Assembly (NCBI GenBank): GCA_903853185.1
Contig: CAINSX010000034.1
Coordinates: 1 to 5,474 of the forward strand
Length of the DNA stretch: 5,474 bases
Source of the DNA: an uncultured Opitutia bacterium
GTDB lineage: Bacteria > Verrucomicrobiota > Verrucomicrobiia > Opitutales > UBA953
Direction of reading: 5' to 3'
In this document: positions 1 through 5,474 of the stretch, piece by piece
Position numbering within the stretch: the first letter of the stretch is position 1
Layout of the letters: every line of letters begins with the position of its first letter
Made by a program: the position numbers and the translations under genes
Notes under the pieces: model-generated
What the model was told of the DNA's origin: nothing
The model's input: the letters and a program-made list of their open reading frames with translations, nothing else
The model's database searches: none

Positions 1-1415
1 ACCTGGTCGACCGTGCCGGAAACTTCCTTGAGCGCTTCGATGCCTTCAGCGGCGACCTTGCTGAACTTGCCGCTGGCGGAGTGTCCGTAGCGGGCGGCAG
101 AACCCTTACGCATGGCTTCATGCGAACCCATGCCGCGATATTCCTTATAAGTCTTGCCGTTAATCTCCATCAGCTTGCCCGGGGCTTCGCGGCTGCCGGC
201 GAGGAGGCCGCCGAGGATGACCGCGTCAGCGAGCGTGAGCGCCTTGACGATGTCGCCGCTCTTCGTGATGCCACCGTCAGCGAGGATACGCACGCCCTTC
301 TTGGCGGCGGCACGGGAAGCGACGTAAAGCGCGGTGAGCTGCGGGATGCCGACACCCGCGACGATACGCGTGGTGCAGATCGAGCCGGGGCCCTGGCCGA
401 TTTTGACGGTATCAGCGCCGGCCGCGGCGAGGAATTCGACGCCTTCGCCGCTGGTGACGTTGCCGGCGATGAGGGTGATATCCTTATGGGCCTTGCGGAG
501 CATGCGCAGCGCATCGCCGACGCCCTTGGTGTGGCCGTGGGCGGTGGAGATCGCGAGGGCGTCCGCACCTTCGTCAATAAGGGCGCTGACGTGCGCGAGC
601 AGGCGGGTGCGGTCGATTTCGCCATCGGCCGTGCGGGGCACTGAGATGGCGACGCCGACGCGAAGGCGGAAATCCGCGTCGCGGGTCGGACGGACGTGGG
701 CGCGGGATTCTTCGGAGATGCGCTCGATGTCGCTCAGGGTGAAGAGGCCGCGCAGCTTGTTCTTGGCGTCGACGACGAGGAGCTTGTTCTGGCCGACGTG
801 CTCGGAGAACTTGCGGTCGGCGGTGGCGATGGGGTCCTTACCGAGATCCTTCTCGCCGACGGTGAAGACCTTATCGCGCGGGATCATGACCGCGGCGACC
901 TTGCGCTGGCCGTGGCGTTCCTTGACGGTGCTGCCCGGGAGGAGGCCGAGGAGTGTGCCGTCGGGGGCGGTGACCGGGAAAGTGCTGAAAGCCAGGCCGT
1001 CACGCTCAATGCGGGCGAGGACTTGGGCGATGGTGTCGTCGGCCGAGACGACCGCGGGGTCGCCGATCATGCCGTGGATGTGGTTCTTCACGCGGCGGAC
1101 TTCGGCCACCTGGTCGGCCTCCGGCATATTATAGTGAAGGAGGCCGAGGCCCCCGTTGAGGGCCATCGCGATGGCCATGCGGTGCTCGGTGACCGTGTCC
1201 ATGTCGGACGAGACGATCGGGAGGGATAGCGCCAGGGAGTCGGAGAGGGACGAATCGAGGCGGGTCATCCGGGGGAGGACCTCGGAGTAGCGGGTCGCCA
1301 GGGAGACGTCGTCATACGTCAGGCCGAGGCCGGCGTTGGCGGGGAAGAAGTCGTCCGCGGACAGGTAAAAGCGTTCGTCTAGGGAAACGCGGCCCTTGGA
1401 TTTCGAGGAGGCCAT
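1..1415 (-). CDS. guaB: IMP dehydrogenase, C-terminus cut by window edge
   Basis: Catalyses NAD-dependent oxidation of IMP to XMP, the committed step of guanine nucleotide synthesis, in the cytosol. Reading leftward from the ATG at 1415-1413, 471 complete codons are open to the window edge. Seen: GLTYDDVSL near residues 30-39, VSSDMDTVTE (68-77), a CBS-pair region at about 114-240, the catalytic loop GPGSICTTR with nucleophile Cys347, LADGGI (378-383) for IMP binding, the flap RGMGSHEAM (427-435) and the catalytic Arg442-Tyr443 pair. About 50 C-terminal residues should lie outside the window, judging from the E. coli protein. Roughly 20 more residues precede GLTYDD than in typical bacterial enzymes; no later in-frame Met before residue 50 offers a better start. 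Odd: Ser290 replaces the usual NAD-contacting Asp of the D-[ST]-[AS]-H-G-H motif, Gly403 replaces Ser of the usual LGS phosphate site, and one residue is missing just before it. No clear Shine-Dalgarno precedes the start. A divergent paralogue is possible, but catalytic Cys, Arg and Tyr argue for an active enzyme. Confidence 0.95.
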   Translation of the reverse strand, partial: MASSKSKGRVSLDERFYLSADDFFPANAGLGLTYDDVSLATRYSEVLPRMTRLDSSLSDSLALSLPIVSSDMDTVTEHRMAIAMALNGGLGLLHYNMPEADQVAEVRRVKNHIHGMIGDPAVVSADDTIAQVLARIERDGLAFSTFPVTAPDGTLLGLLPGSTVKERHGQRKVAAVMIPRDKVFTVGEKDLGKDPIATADRKFSEHVGQNKLLVVDAKNKLRGLFTLSDIERISEESRAHVRPTRDADFRLRVGVAISVPRTADGEIDRTRLLAHVSALIDEGADALAISTAHGHTKGVGDALRMLRKAHKDITLIAGNVTSGEGVEFLAAAGADTVKIGQGPGSICTTRIVAGVGIPQLTALYVASRAAAKKGVRILADGGITKSGDIVKALTLADAVILGGLLAGSREAPGKLMEINGKTYKEYRGMGSHEAMRKGSAARYGHSASGKFSKVAAEGIEALKEVSGTVDQ

Positions 1416-1435
1416 GAGTGGTCGGTTTCCCCAAA

Positions 1436-1462
1436 GGGTGTTAGGCACCCCCCGGAGGGGTG
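1436..1462 (-). other. two mutually exclusive hairpins in the guaB leader
   Basis: On the plus strand GGGTG (1436-1440), CACCCC (1446-1451) and GGGGTG (1457-1462) are arranged so that the middle element can pair with either flank: a 5-bp stem with loop TTAGG, or a 6-bp stem with loop CCGGA. Read as guaB mRNA, the second hairpin is made first and the alternative lies about 20 bases before the start codon. Neither is followed by a U-run, so this is not a classical terminator. Role unknown; a leader structure affecting guaB expression is one possibility. Confidence 0.4.
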
Positions 1463-1470
1463 GCAAATTG

Positions 1471-1500
1471 ATTTTGCGAGTTTGTCCGGATTGCCGTCTA
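1471..1500 (-). promoter_or_regulatory. possible weak guaB promoter
   Basis: On the minus strand TAGACG (1500-1495) and CAAAAT (1476-1471) each match four of six consensus positions, with an 18-base spacer. Transcription would begin near 1464, giving a leader of about 50 bases that starts almost directly with the hairpin-forming sequence at 1462-1436. It overlaps the possible menC promoter, so the two directions could compete. Weak evidence. Confidence 0.2.
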
Positions 1501-1502
1501 TT
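1474..1502 (+). promoter_or_regulatory. possible weak menC promoter
   Basis: TTGCGA at 1474-1479 (four of six matches to TTGACA) is followed after 17 bases by TCTATT at 1497-1502 (four of six to TATAAT, but lacking the important second A). A shifted -10, TATTAG at 1499-1504, also matches four of six with 19-base spacing. In either case transcription would begin close to the menC ATG at 1509, giving a very short or absent leader. This is a pattern match only and could be chance. Confidence 0.25.
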
Positions 1503-1508
1503 AGTGCC

Positions 1509-2450
1509 ATGACCGGCGGTTTTTTTGACTTCAAACGTGTCCGCCGCCGACTGCGCTCGCCGGTGACGACGGGCGCTGGCGCCGTAGACAGCGTGGATCG
1601 CATCATCCTACGGACCCAATCGGACCAAGGCACAGGATACGGTGAAATCGCCCCATGGCCCGGCTTCCCGACCGAGTCCGTCGAGCAGGCCCTGGAATTC
1701 CTCCGCTCGGCCCAAGGAAACCTTCCCCACCTCATCGCGGCCGTCGACGCGTCGCCGGCGCCACTGCCTTGCCTCTCGTCCGCGCTCTCCAGCTGTCGCC
1801 TTTGGGATAAGATCGCCGGGTTCGGCGGCAGCTTGCCCTGCGCCGGACTCATGACGCTTTCGGTGATGGAGACCGACGCGAAAGTCGCCGCAGGTTTCAA
1901 GACACTGAAGGTCAAGATCTCGCCAGAGACTTCCGAGGAATCCATCCACGGCGTCATGAGCCGCTTCCAAGGTCGCCTTCGTCTGGATGCCAACGGCTCG
2001 CTGGATCTCCAAGCGGCGCGGCGCTGGACCGAGTTCGCGCGCGCGCAGGCCCAGGTGGAATTTCTCGAACAACCGCTGCCCGTCGGGCATCCGGGCTATG
2101 CGTCCCTCGGACCCGACAAGATCGCGCTCGACGAATCTTTCCTTACTCCCGGAGGAGTCGACTGGAGCGGCACGGTCGTCGTAAAGCCTTTGCTCGCCGG
2201 AGATTGGGAAGAACTCCTGGGCTGGCGCGCCACCCATGCAGGCGCCGTCGTCTACTCCTCCTGCTTTGAGACCGCAATCGGCCGACAGGGAGCGCTCTGG
2301 CTGGCCGCACAAGACGCGTCCGCCGGCACGGTCGGCTTCGATACGCTCGGACGTTTCGAAAGCGACGGACGTGATCGACACGTGCACGGTCCGGCCGCAA
2401 GCGGCCTACCGGGCTACGATTGGGCGGGCTTCTGGCACGACCTGACATGA
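1509..2450 (+). CDS. menC: o-succinylbenzoate synthase
   Basis: A 313-residue enolase-superfamily enzyme that dehydrates SHCHC to o-succinylbenzoate in menaquinone synthesis, in the cytosol. Seen in order: an N-terminal capping region containing GYGEIAPWPGF (43-53), then the barrel with catalytic KVK (Lys134 and Lys136), metal ligands Asp160 in LDANGS, Glu187 in FLEQPL and Asp208 in ALDES, catalytic Lys226 in VVVKPL, and YSSCFETAIG (249-258) near the product-binding end. Length is close to the usual 310-325 residues. In-frame TTG codons at 1482 and 1491 could extend the protein by up to nine residues, but ATG at 1509 is preferred because the sequence before it (SGLPSISA) is unlike the family; no Shine-Dalgarno marks any of them. 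The stop overlaps the menE start. Relatives act as N-succinylamino acid racemases or dipeptide epimerases, but the adjoining menE makes the menaquinone role much more likely. Confidence 0.93.
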   Translation: MTGGFFDFKRVRRRLRSPVTTGAGAVDSVDRIILRTQSDQGTGYGEIAPWPGFPTESVEQALEFLRSAQGNLPHLIAAVDASPAPLPCLSSALSSCRLWDKIAGFGGSLPCAGLMTLSVMETDAKVAAGFKTLKVKISPETSEESIHGVMSRFQGRLRLDANGSLDLQAARRWTEFARAQAQVEFLEQPLPVGHPGYASLGPDKIALDESFLTPGGVDWSGTVVVKPLLAGDWEELLGWRATHAGAVVYSSCFETAIGRQGALWLAAQDASAGTVGFDTLGRFESDGRDRHVHGPAASGLPGYDWAGFWHDLT

Positions 2451-3652
2451 GCGCCGTCGCGGTCTTCCACGCGGAGCACGCCGCACACTTGCAGGAAGCC
2501 CTGCAAGCACATCACGCCGGCTTGCCGGTGTTCCTGGGCAACCCCCGCTGGTCCGAGCATGATCTGGCCGAAGCCGCGCGCCAGATTCCCCGCGGCACAA
2601 TCATCAAAGGAAACGCGCCCGAGCCACGTGGCCTTGGCACCTGCGATTGGCCGAAGAACTGGCGTGGACGCGTGATGATCCCGACCGGCGGCACCGGCGG
2701 CAGAGTGAAATTCGTCATCCATTCTGGTGAAACCCTCCGGGCCGCGGCACTCGGCCTGCGAGACGCGCTCGTCGCTCGCGGCCTCTCGCCGATCCTGCAC
2801 GGCGTGACGTGCACGCCGCCCTGGCACGTGAGCGGCTTCATGCCCGCGATCCGCGCACGCGTCACGGGTGGCACCCATCTCGTCATCGACGGCCGCTTCG
2901 GCGAGAACGCCGCCCTGCCCTCCGTCGACCTTCCTACGTCTGGCACGAAGATCATCTCCTTAGTCCCGGCGCAGCTATCGCGTCTACTCACTCGCGCCGA
3001 GCGCGAAGCCTGGTTGCGCACCTTCGATGTGATCCTGCTTGGCGGCTCGTCCGTGCCGGCAACGTTACTCGCCGAAATCCGTACTCGTCGCCTGCCCGTC
3101 TTCCTCACCTATGGCTCGACGGAGACCGCCGCGGCCTGCGCGCTCTGTCCGCCGGAAAAAATCTGGTCAGGCGAATCCGTGCGCGGCACTCCCCTGCCTG
3201 GCGTGACCTTCGCGACGACCGCCGAAGGTGTCGTCACGATCGCCACTTCGGCACTCGGCATCGGGCTATGGCCGGACGCGCCGCTCGAAAGCCCGTGGGA
3301 GAGCGGCGATCGCGGCGACGTCGCCGCTGATGGCAGCGTGAAGATTTCCGGCCGGGCCGATCGCGTGATCATCACCGGCGGGGAGAAGGTGGACCCTGCA
3401 CGCGTCGAACAGGCGCTGCTCGCGACCGGCCTCATCAAGGAAGCGCTCGTGCTCGGCATGGCCGACGCGCGCTGGGGCGAAGTCGTGACGGCCTGCGTCA
3501 TCGGTCCCGCTTCGGCGGAAGCGGCGCTACGCCTAGCTTGCGAAACACTCGAGCCTGCGGCGCGTCCTCGGCGCTACGTGTTCGTGCCGAGCATGCCGAC
3601 GAATGCCAGCGGCAAGCCCGACCGGGAAGCGATCGCGAAGCTGACCGCTTAG
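2447..3652 (+). CDS. menE: o-succinylbenzoate-CoA ligase
   Basis: A 401-residue ANL-superfamily adenylating enzyme that converts o-succinylbenzoate, ATP and CoA to o-succinylbenzoyl-CoA, the step directly after MenC. Seen: phosphate loop PTGGTGGRVKF (79-89), PPWHVSG (124-130), the aryl-pocket region LLGGSSVP (197-204), YGSTETAA (222-229), SGDRGDV (286-292), hinge region SGRADRVIITGG (301-312), and C-terminal NASGKPDR with probable catalytic Lys390. It is shorter than the roughly 450-residue E. coli enzyme; the loss is N-terminal, since the phosphate loop already begins at residue 79. The loop departs from the common TSGTTGxPKG form but resembles, from memory, the PTGG-type loops of cyanobacterial MenE. 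The ATG at 2447 overlaps the menC stop as ATGA and lacks its own Shine-Dalgarno, implying translational coupling. An in-frame TTG at 2420 inside menC is a less likely start. Other acyl-CoA ligases share these motifs, so context with menC fixes the name. Confidence 0.92.
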   Translation: MSAVAVFHAEHAAHLQEALQAHHAGLPVFLGNPRWSEHDLAEAARQIPRGTIIKGNAPEPRGLGTCDWPKNWRGRVMIPTGGTGGRVKFVIHSGETLRAAALGLRDALVARGLSPILHGVTCTPPWHVSGFMPAIRARVTGGTHLVIDGRFGENAALPSVDLPTSGTKIISLVPAQLSRLLTRAEREAWLRTFDVILLGGSSVPATLLAEIRTRRLPVFLTYGSTETAAACALCPPEKIWSGESVRGTPLPGVTFATTAEGVVTIATSALGIGLWPDAPLESPWESGDRGDVAADGSVKISGRADRVIITGGEKVDPARVEQALLATGLIKEALVLGMADARWGEVVTACVIGPASAEAALRLACETLEPAARPRRYVFVPSMPTNASGKPDREAIAKLTA

Positions 3653-4443
3653 GCGCGGACGGCTTTCCAGACGCGCAGGCAGGATTCGACGAGCGCCGGG
3701 AATTCCGAGAGAGGGACCTGCGAAGGACCGTCGGAGATGGCCTTTTGCGGATCAGGGTGCGTCTCCATGAAGAGGCCGTCGGCGCCCGCGGCCAGGGCCG
3801 CCTTGGCGAGGACCGGGACGTATTCGCGCTGGCCACCAGAAGAACCGCCGGCGGCGCCAGGGAGCTGCACCGCGTGGGTGGCGTCCATGATCGTCGGGTG
3901 GCCGAAGCCGGCCATGATCGGGAAGGAGCGCATATCGACGACGAGGTTCTGATAACCAAAGGTCGTACCGCGGTCGGTCTGCCAGATCTCGGCAGCCTTG
4001 GCGCCTTCGAGCTTATCGACGACGAAGCGCATCTCAAACGGGGAAAGGAACTGGCCCTTCTTCACGTTGACGACCTTGCCGGTCTTGGCGGCCGCGACGA
4101 GGAGGTCGGTCTGGCGGCACATGAATGCGGGAATCTGCAGCACGTCGACGACCTTGCCGACGACTTCACACTGCTCCGGCCCGTGGATATCGGTGAGCAC
4201 GTTGAACCCGTAGTCCTTCTTCACCATCGCGAGAAGATCGAGGCCAGCCTGCATGCCCGGGCCGCGGTCGCCTCCGAGGGAGGTGCGGTTGGCCTTGTCG
4301 TATGACCCTTTGAAGATGATGTTCAGCTCCGGATGGCGGGCGGCCAAGGCCTTGAGCTCCGTGGCGACGGTCCGGCAGTTGGACTCCGATTCGAGGGAGC
4401 AAGGTCCGGCGATGAGGAGCAGACGGCGCTTATCGTGCAGCAT
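3649..4443 (-). CDS. kdsA: 3-deoxy-8-phosphooctulonate (Kdo-8-P) synthase, metal-dependent type
   Basis: Condenses phosphoenolpyruvate with arabinose 5-phosphate to Kdo-8-phosphate, precursor of the inner-core sugar of lipopolysaccharide; cytosolic. The 264 residues match the family length from end to end: IAGPCSLES (11-19), FKGSYDKANRTS (44-55), RGPG (60-63), TDIHGPEQ (84-91), QIPAFMCRQTDLL (103-115), NVKKGQFLSP (126-135), DATHAVQLPG (187-196), SGGQREY (202-208) and METHPDP (226-232). Metal ligands expected by comparison with Aquifex aeolicus are all present: Cys15, His190, Glu227 and Asp238. The Cys, where E. coli has Asn, marks the metal-dependent class. KANR distinguishes it from the related DAHP synthases. 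The start at 4443 gives the short N-terminus normal for this class, though no Shine-Dalgarno is seen. It follows polX on the same strand after 49 bases and ends overlapping the menE stop on the opposite strand. Confidence 0.97.
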   Translation of the reverse strand: MLHDKRRLLLIAGPCSLESESNCRTVATELKALAARHPELNIIFKGSYDKANRTSLGGDRGPGMQAGLDLLAMVKKDYGFNVLTDIHGPEQCEVVGKVVDVLQIPAFMCRQTDLLVAAAKTGKVVNVKKGQFLSPFEMRFVVDKLEGAKAAEIWQTDRGTTFGYQNLVVDMRSFPIMAGFGHPTIMDATHAVQLPGAAGGSSGGQREYVPVLAKAALAAGADGLFMETHPDPQKAISDGPSQVPLSEFPALVESCLRVWKAVRA

Positions 4444-4464
4444 GTGGCAGGATAGGACGGGCCG

Positions 4465-4477
4465 CGCCCTCAGGGCG
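4465..4477 (-). other. small hairpin in the polX-kdsA spacer
   Basis: CGCCC (4465-4469) and GGGCG (4473-4477) form a perfect 5-bp stem with a 3-base loop in the 49-base gap between polX and kdsA. There is no following U-run on either strand, so it is not a convincing intrinsic terminator. It may be chance in such GC-rich DNA, or an mRNA processing or stability element. Confidence 0.3.
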
Positions 4478-4492
4478 AGCCGTAAGGAGCGC

Positions 4493-5474
4493 TCAGCGAC
4501 CTAGCCAGGACAGCACTTCCGGCAACGAACGCGTGTTGAGCACCTGCTCCGGCGTCAGCCAGCCCTTACGAGCGATGCGTACACCATGGGCGGCGAAAGC
4601 CAGCTGATCGACGTCATGCGCGTCCGGATTGATCGAGCACAACACGCCCTTCTCGGCCGCGCGGCGCCACCAGCGCCAGTCGAGGTCGAGGCGCCACGGG
4701 TTGGCGTTGAGCTCGATGATCGTGTCGTTGGCCGCGGCAGCATCGATGACCTTGGCGATATCGACATCGTAGGGCTCGCGCTTGTTGAGCAGGCGACCGG
4801 TGAGATGGCCGATCATGTCGACGTGTTCGCTCTCGACGGCCTTGATGATGCGCGCCGTCTGAGCCTCTCGATCCAAGGTGAAGAGGTTGTGCACCGAGGC
4901 CACGACGAAGTCTAGGCGCGCGAGGACGTCGTCGGAGAAGTCGAGCGTGCCGTCCTTAAGGATGTCGACCTCGCTGCCGGAGAGTACGCGCACGCGATAC
5001 TTCTTCGAGGCATTGAGCTTCGCGATATCCTCGAGCTGCTTCTCCAGGCGAGCCTCGTCGAGCCCGCCGGCCTGGAAGCTGGACTTCGAGTGATCGGAGA
5101 TGCCGAGGTATTCCCAACCGTGGGCTTCCGCCGCGGCTGCCATCTGGTCGAGCGTGTGGTCGCCGTCGGATTCCGTGGTATGATTATGGAAAACGCCGCG
5201 CAGGTCGGAGAACTGGACGAGCTTCGGCAACTTGCCGGCTTCAGCGGCGTCGATCTCGCCGTTGCCTTCGCGGAGTTCGGGCGGGATCCACGGCAGGCCG
5301 AGCGCGCGGAAGACCTCTTCCTCGCTCGTAGCACCAGGGGCGACGGACTTCTCGTCGACGGACTTGAAGCCCCACTCGCTCATGCTGAGCCCGCGGCCGA
5401 GCGCACGGTGGCGCATGGCGACGTTATGCTCCTTGGAGCCGGTGAAGTGATGGAGCGCGAAATAGAACTGCTCG
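4493..5474 (-). CDS. polX: DNA polymerase X family protein, C-terminal PHP part (N-terminus beyond window)
   Basis: The frame is open from the right edge to the TGA at 4495-4493, giving the last 326 residues of a protein that is usually about 570 long. Fragment residues 6-19 read ALHHFTGSKEHNVA, the end of the nucleotidyltransferase (polymerase X) domain, so the Met codon at 5416 is internal and not a start. The linker LGLPWIPPELREG follows, then a PHP domain of the kind that gives bacterial PolX its 3'-5' exonuclease and AP-site processing activity in base excision repair. Probable metal-binding residues are present: HNH (His96, His98), Asp103 in SDG, His128 in SDHS, Glu168 in GSEVDI, His195 in ASVHN, His223 in GHLTGR, and Asp284 and His286 in NPDAH. 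The PHP domain therefore looks active. It ends with the family's usual VLNTRSLPEVLSWL. It lies just upstream of kdsA on the same strand. A stand-alone PHP phosphoesterase is unlikely given the polymerase-domain remnant at the edge. Confidence 0.93.
   Translation of the reverse strand, partial: EQFYFALHHFTGSKEHNVAMRHRALGRGLSMSEWGFKSVDEKSVAPGATSEEEVFRALGLPWIPPELREGNGEIDAAEAGKLPKLVQFSDLRGVFHNHTTESDGDHTLDQMAAAAEAHGWEYLGISDHSKSSFQAGGLDEARLEKQLEDIAKLNASKKYRVRVLSGSEVDILKDGTLDFSDDVLARLDFVVASVHNLFTLDREAQTARIIKAVESEHVDMIGHLTGRLLNKREPYDVDIAKVIDAAAANDTIIELNANPWRLDLDWRWWRRAAEKGVLCSINPDAHDVDQLAFAAHGVRIARKGWLTPEQVLNTRSLPEVLSWLGR

Larger units (their letters stand above)
1416..1508. promoter_or_regulatory. 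divergent control region between guaB and menC
   Basis: This 93-base gap separates two genes that point away from each other, so both promoters must lie here or inside the opposite gene. It contains the window's only locally A/T-rich patch (about 1464-1485) next to a run of G/C-rich inverted repeats (1436-1462). No strong consensus promoter and no recognisable operator are visible. Confidence 0.6.

Noticed and set aside
81..1229. Long open frames on the plus strand opposite guaB (81-644, 334-1134, 696-1229)
   Set aside because: They are antisense to a clear IMP dehydrogenase, and their proteins are low-complexity and rich in Ala, Gly, Asp, Arg or Ser, as expected when GC-rich codons are read backwards.
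1436..1462. Rho-independent terminator
   Set aside because: G/C-rich stems are present, but there is no T-run after them on either strand, and both flanking genes begin here rather than end.
1379..3108. Minus-strand open frames opposite menC and menE
   Set aside because: No recognisable motifs; the sense strand encodes complete MenC and MenE with all catalytic residues.
3538..4305. Plus-strand frame of 255 codons opposite kdsA
   Set aside because: It overlaps the 3' end of menE and lies antisense to a full-length KdsA; its composition is that of a shadow frame.
4493..5416. Stand-alone 307-residue PHP phosphoesterase starting at 5416
   Set aside because: The frame continues upstream to the window edge with FTGSKEHNVA, typical of the end of the PolX polymerase domain, so the Met is internal.
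1..5474. Mobile element, CRISPR, tRNA, toxin-antitoxin or defence genes
   Set aside because: No direct repeats, terminal inverted repeats, transposase motifs, tRNA-like cloverleaf or unassigned gap longer than about 100 bases was seen; all sequence is accounted for by housekeeping genes.

Overview
The window carries five protein-coding genes packed almost without gaps in GC-rich DNA (by eye a little over 60% G+C, strong third-position G/C bias). It looks like a core chromosomal segment of a Gram-negative bacterium that makes menaquinone: KdsA implies Kdo-containing lipopolysaccharide, and MenC/MenE imply menaquinone. The combination, the protein flavours (an IMP dehydrogenase reading VSSDMDTVTE, a metal-type KdsA, a bacterial PolX with a PHP domain) and the absence of clear Shine-Dalgarno sequences would fit Verrucomicrobiota, perhaps Opitutae. 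That placement is an inference from memory of family sequences and is not proven.

Layout. Positions 1-1415 (minus) hold guaB, IMP dehydrogenase, whose C-terminus runs off the left edge. Positions 1416-1508 form a short divergent control region between guaB and the next gene; it holds weak promoter-like elements for both directions and a G/C-rich sequence able to form alternative hairpins in the guaB leader. Positions 1509-2450 (plus) hold menC, o-succinylbenzoate synthase, followed with a 4-base ATGA overlap by menE, o-succinylbenzoate-CoA ligase (2447-3652). Positions 3649-4443 (minus) hold kdsA, Kdo-8-phosphate synthase, which meets menE tail to tail with the two stop codons overlapping. 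Positions 4493-5474 (minus) hold the C-terminal PHP part of a family X DNA polymerase (polX), whose N-terminus lies beyond the right edge. polX and kdsA are probably co-transcribed, with 49 bases between them.

How the genes work together. MenC dehydrates SHCHC to o-succinylbenzoate and MenE activates that product with CoA, two consecutive menaquinone steps made from one translationally coupled mRNA. guaB (guanine nucleotide synthesis), kdsA (lipopolysaccharide core sugar) and polX (DNA repair) are unrelated housekeeping functions.

I found no RNA genes, mobile elements, CRISPR, phage or defence genes, and no undescribed system. The points most worth a second look are unusual substitutions in the IMP dehydrogenase active site, the hairpins in front of guaB, the overlapping stop codons of menE and kdsA, and the lack of Shine-Dalgarno sites at all four visible starts.
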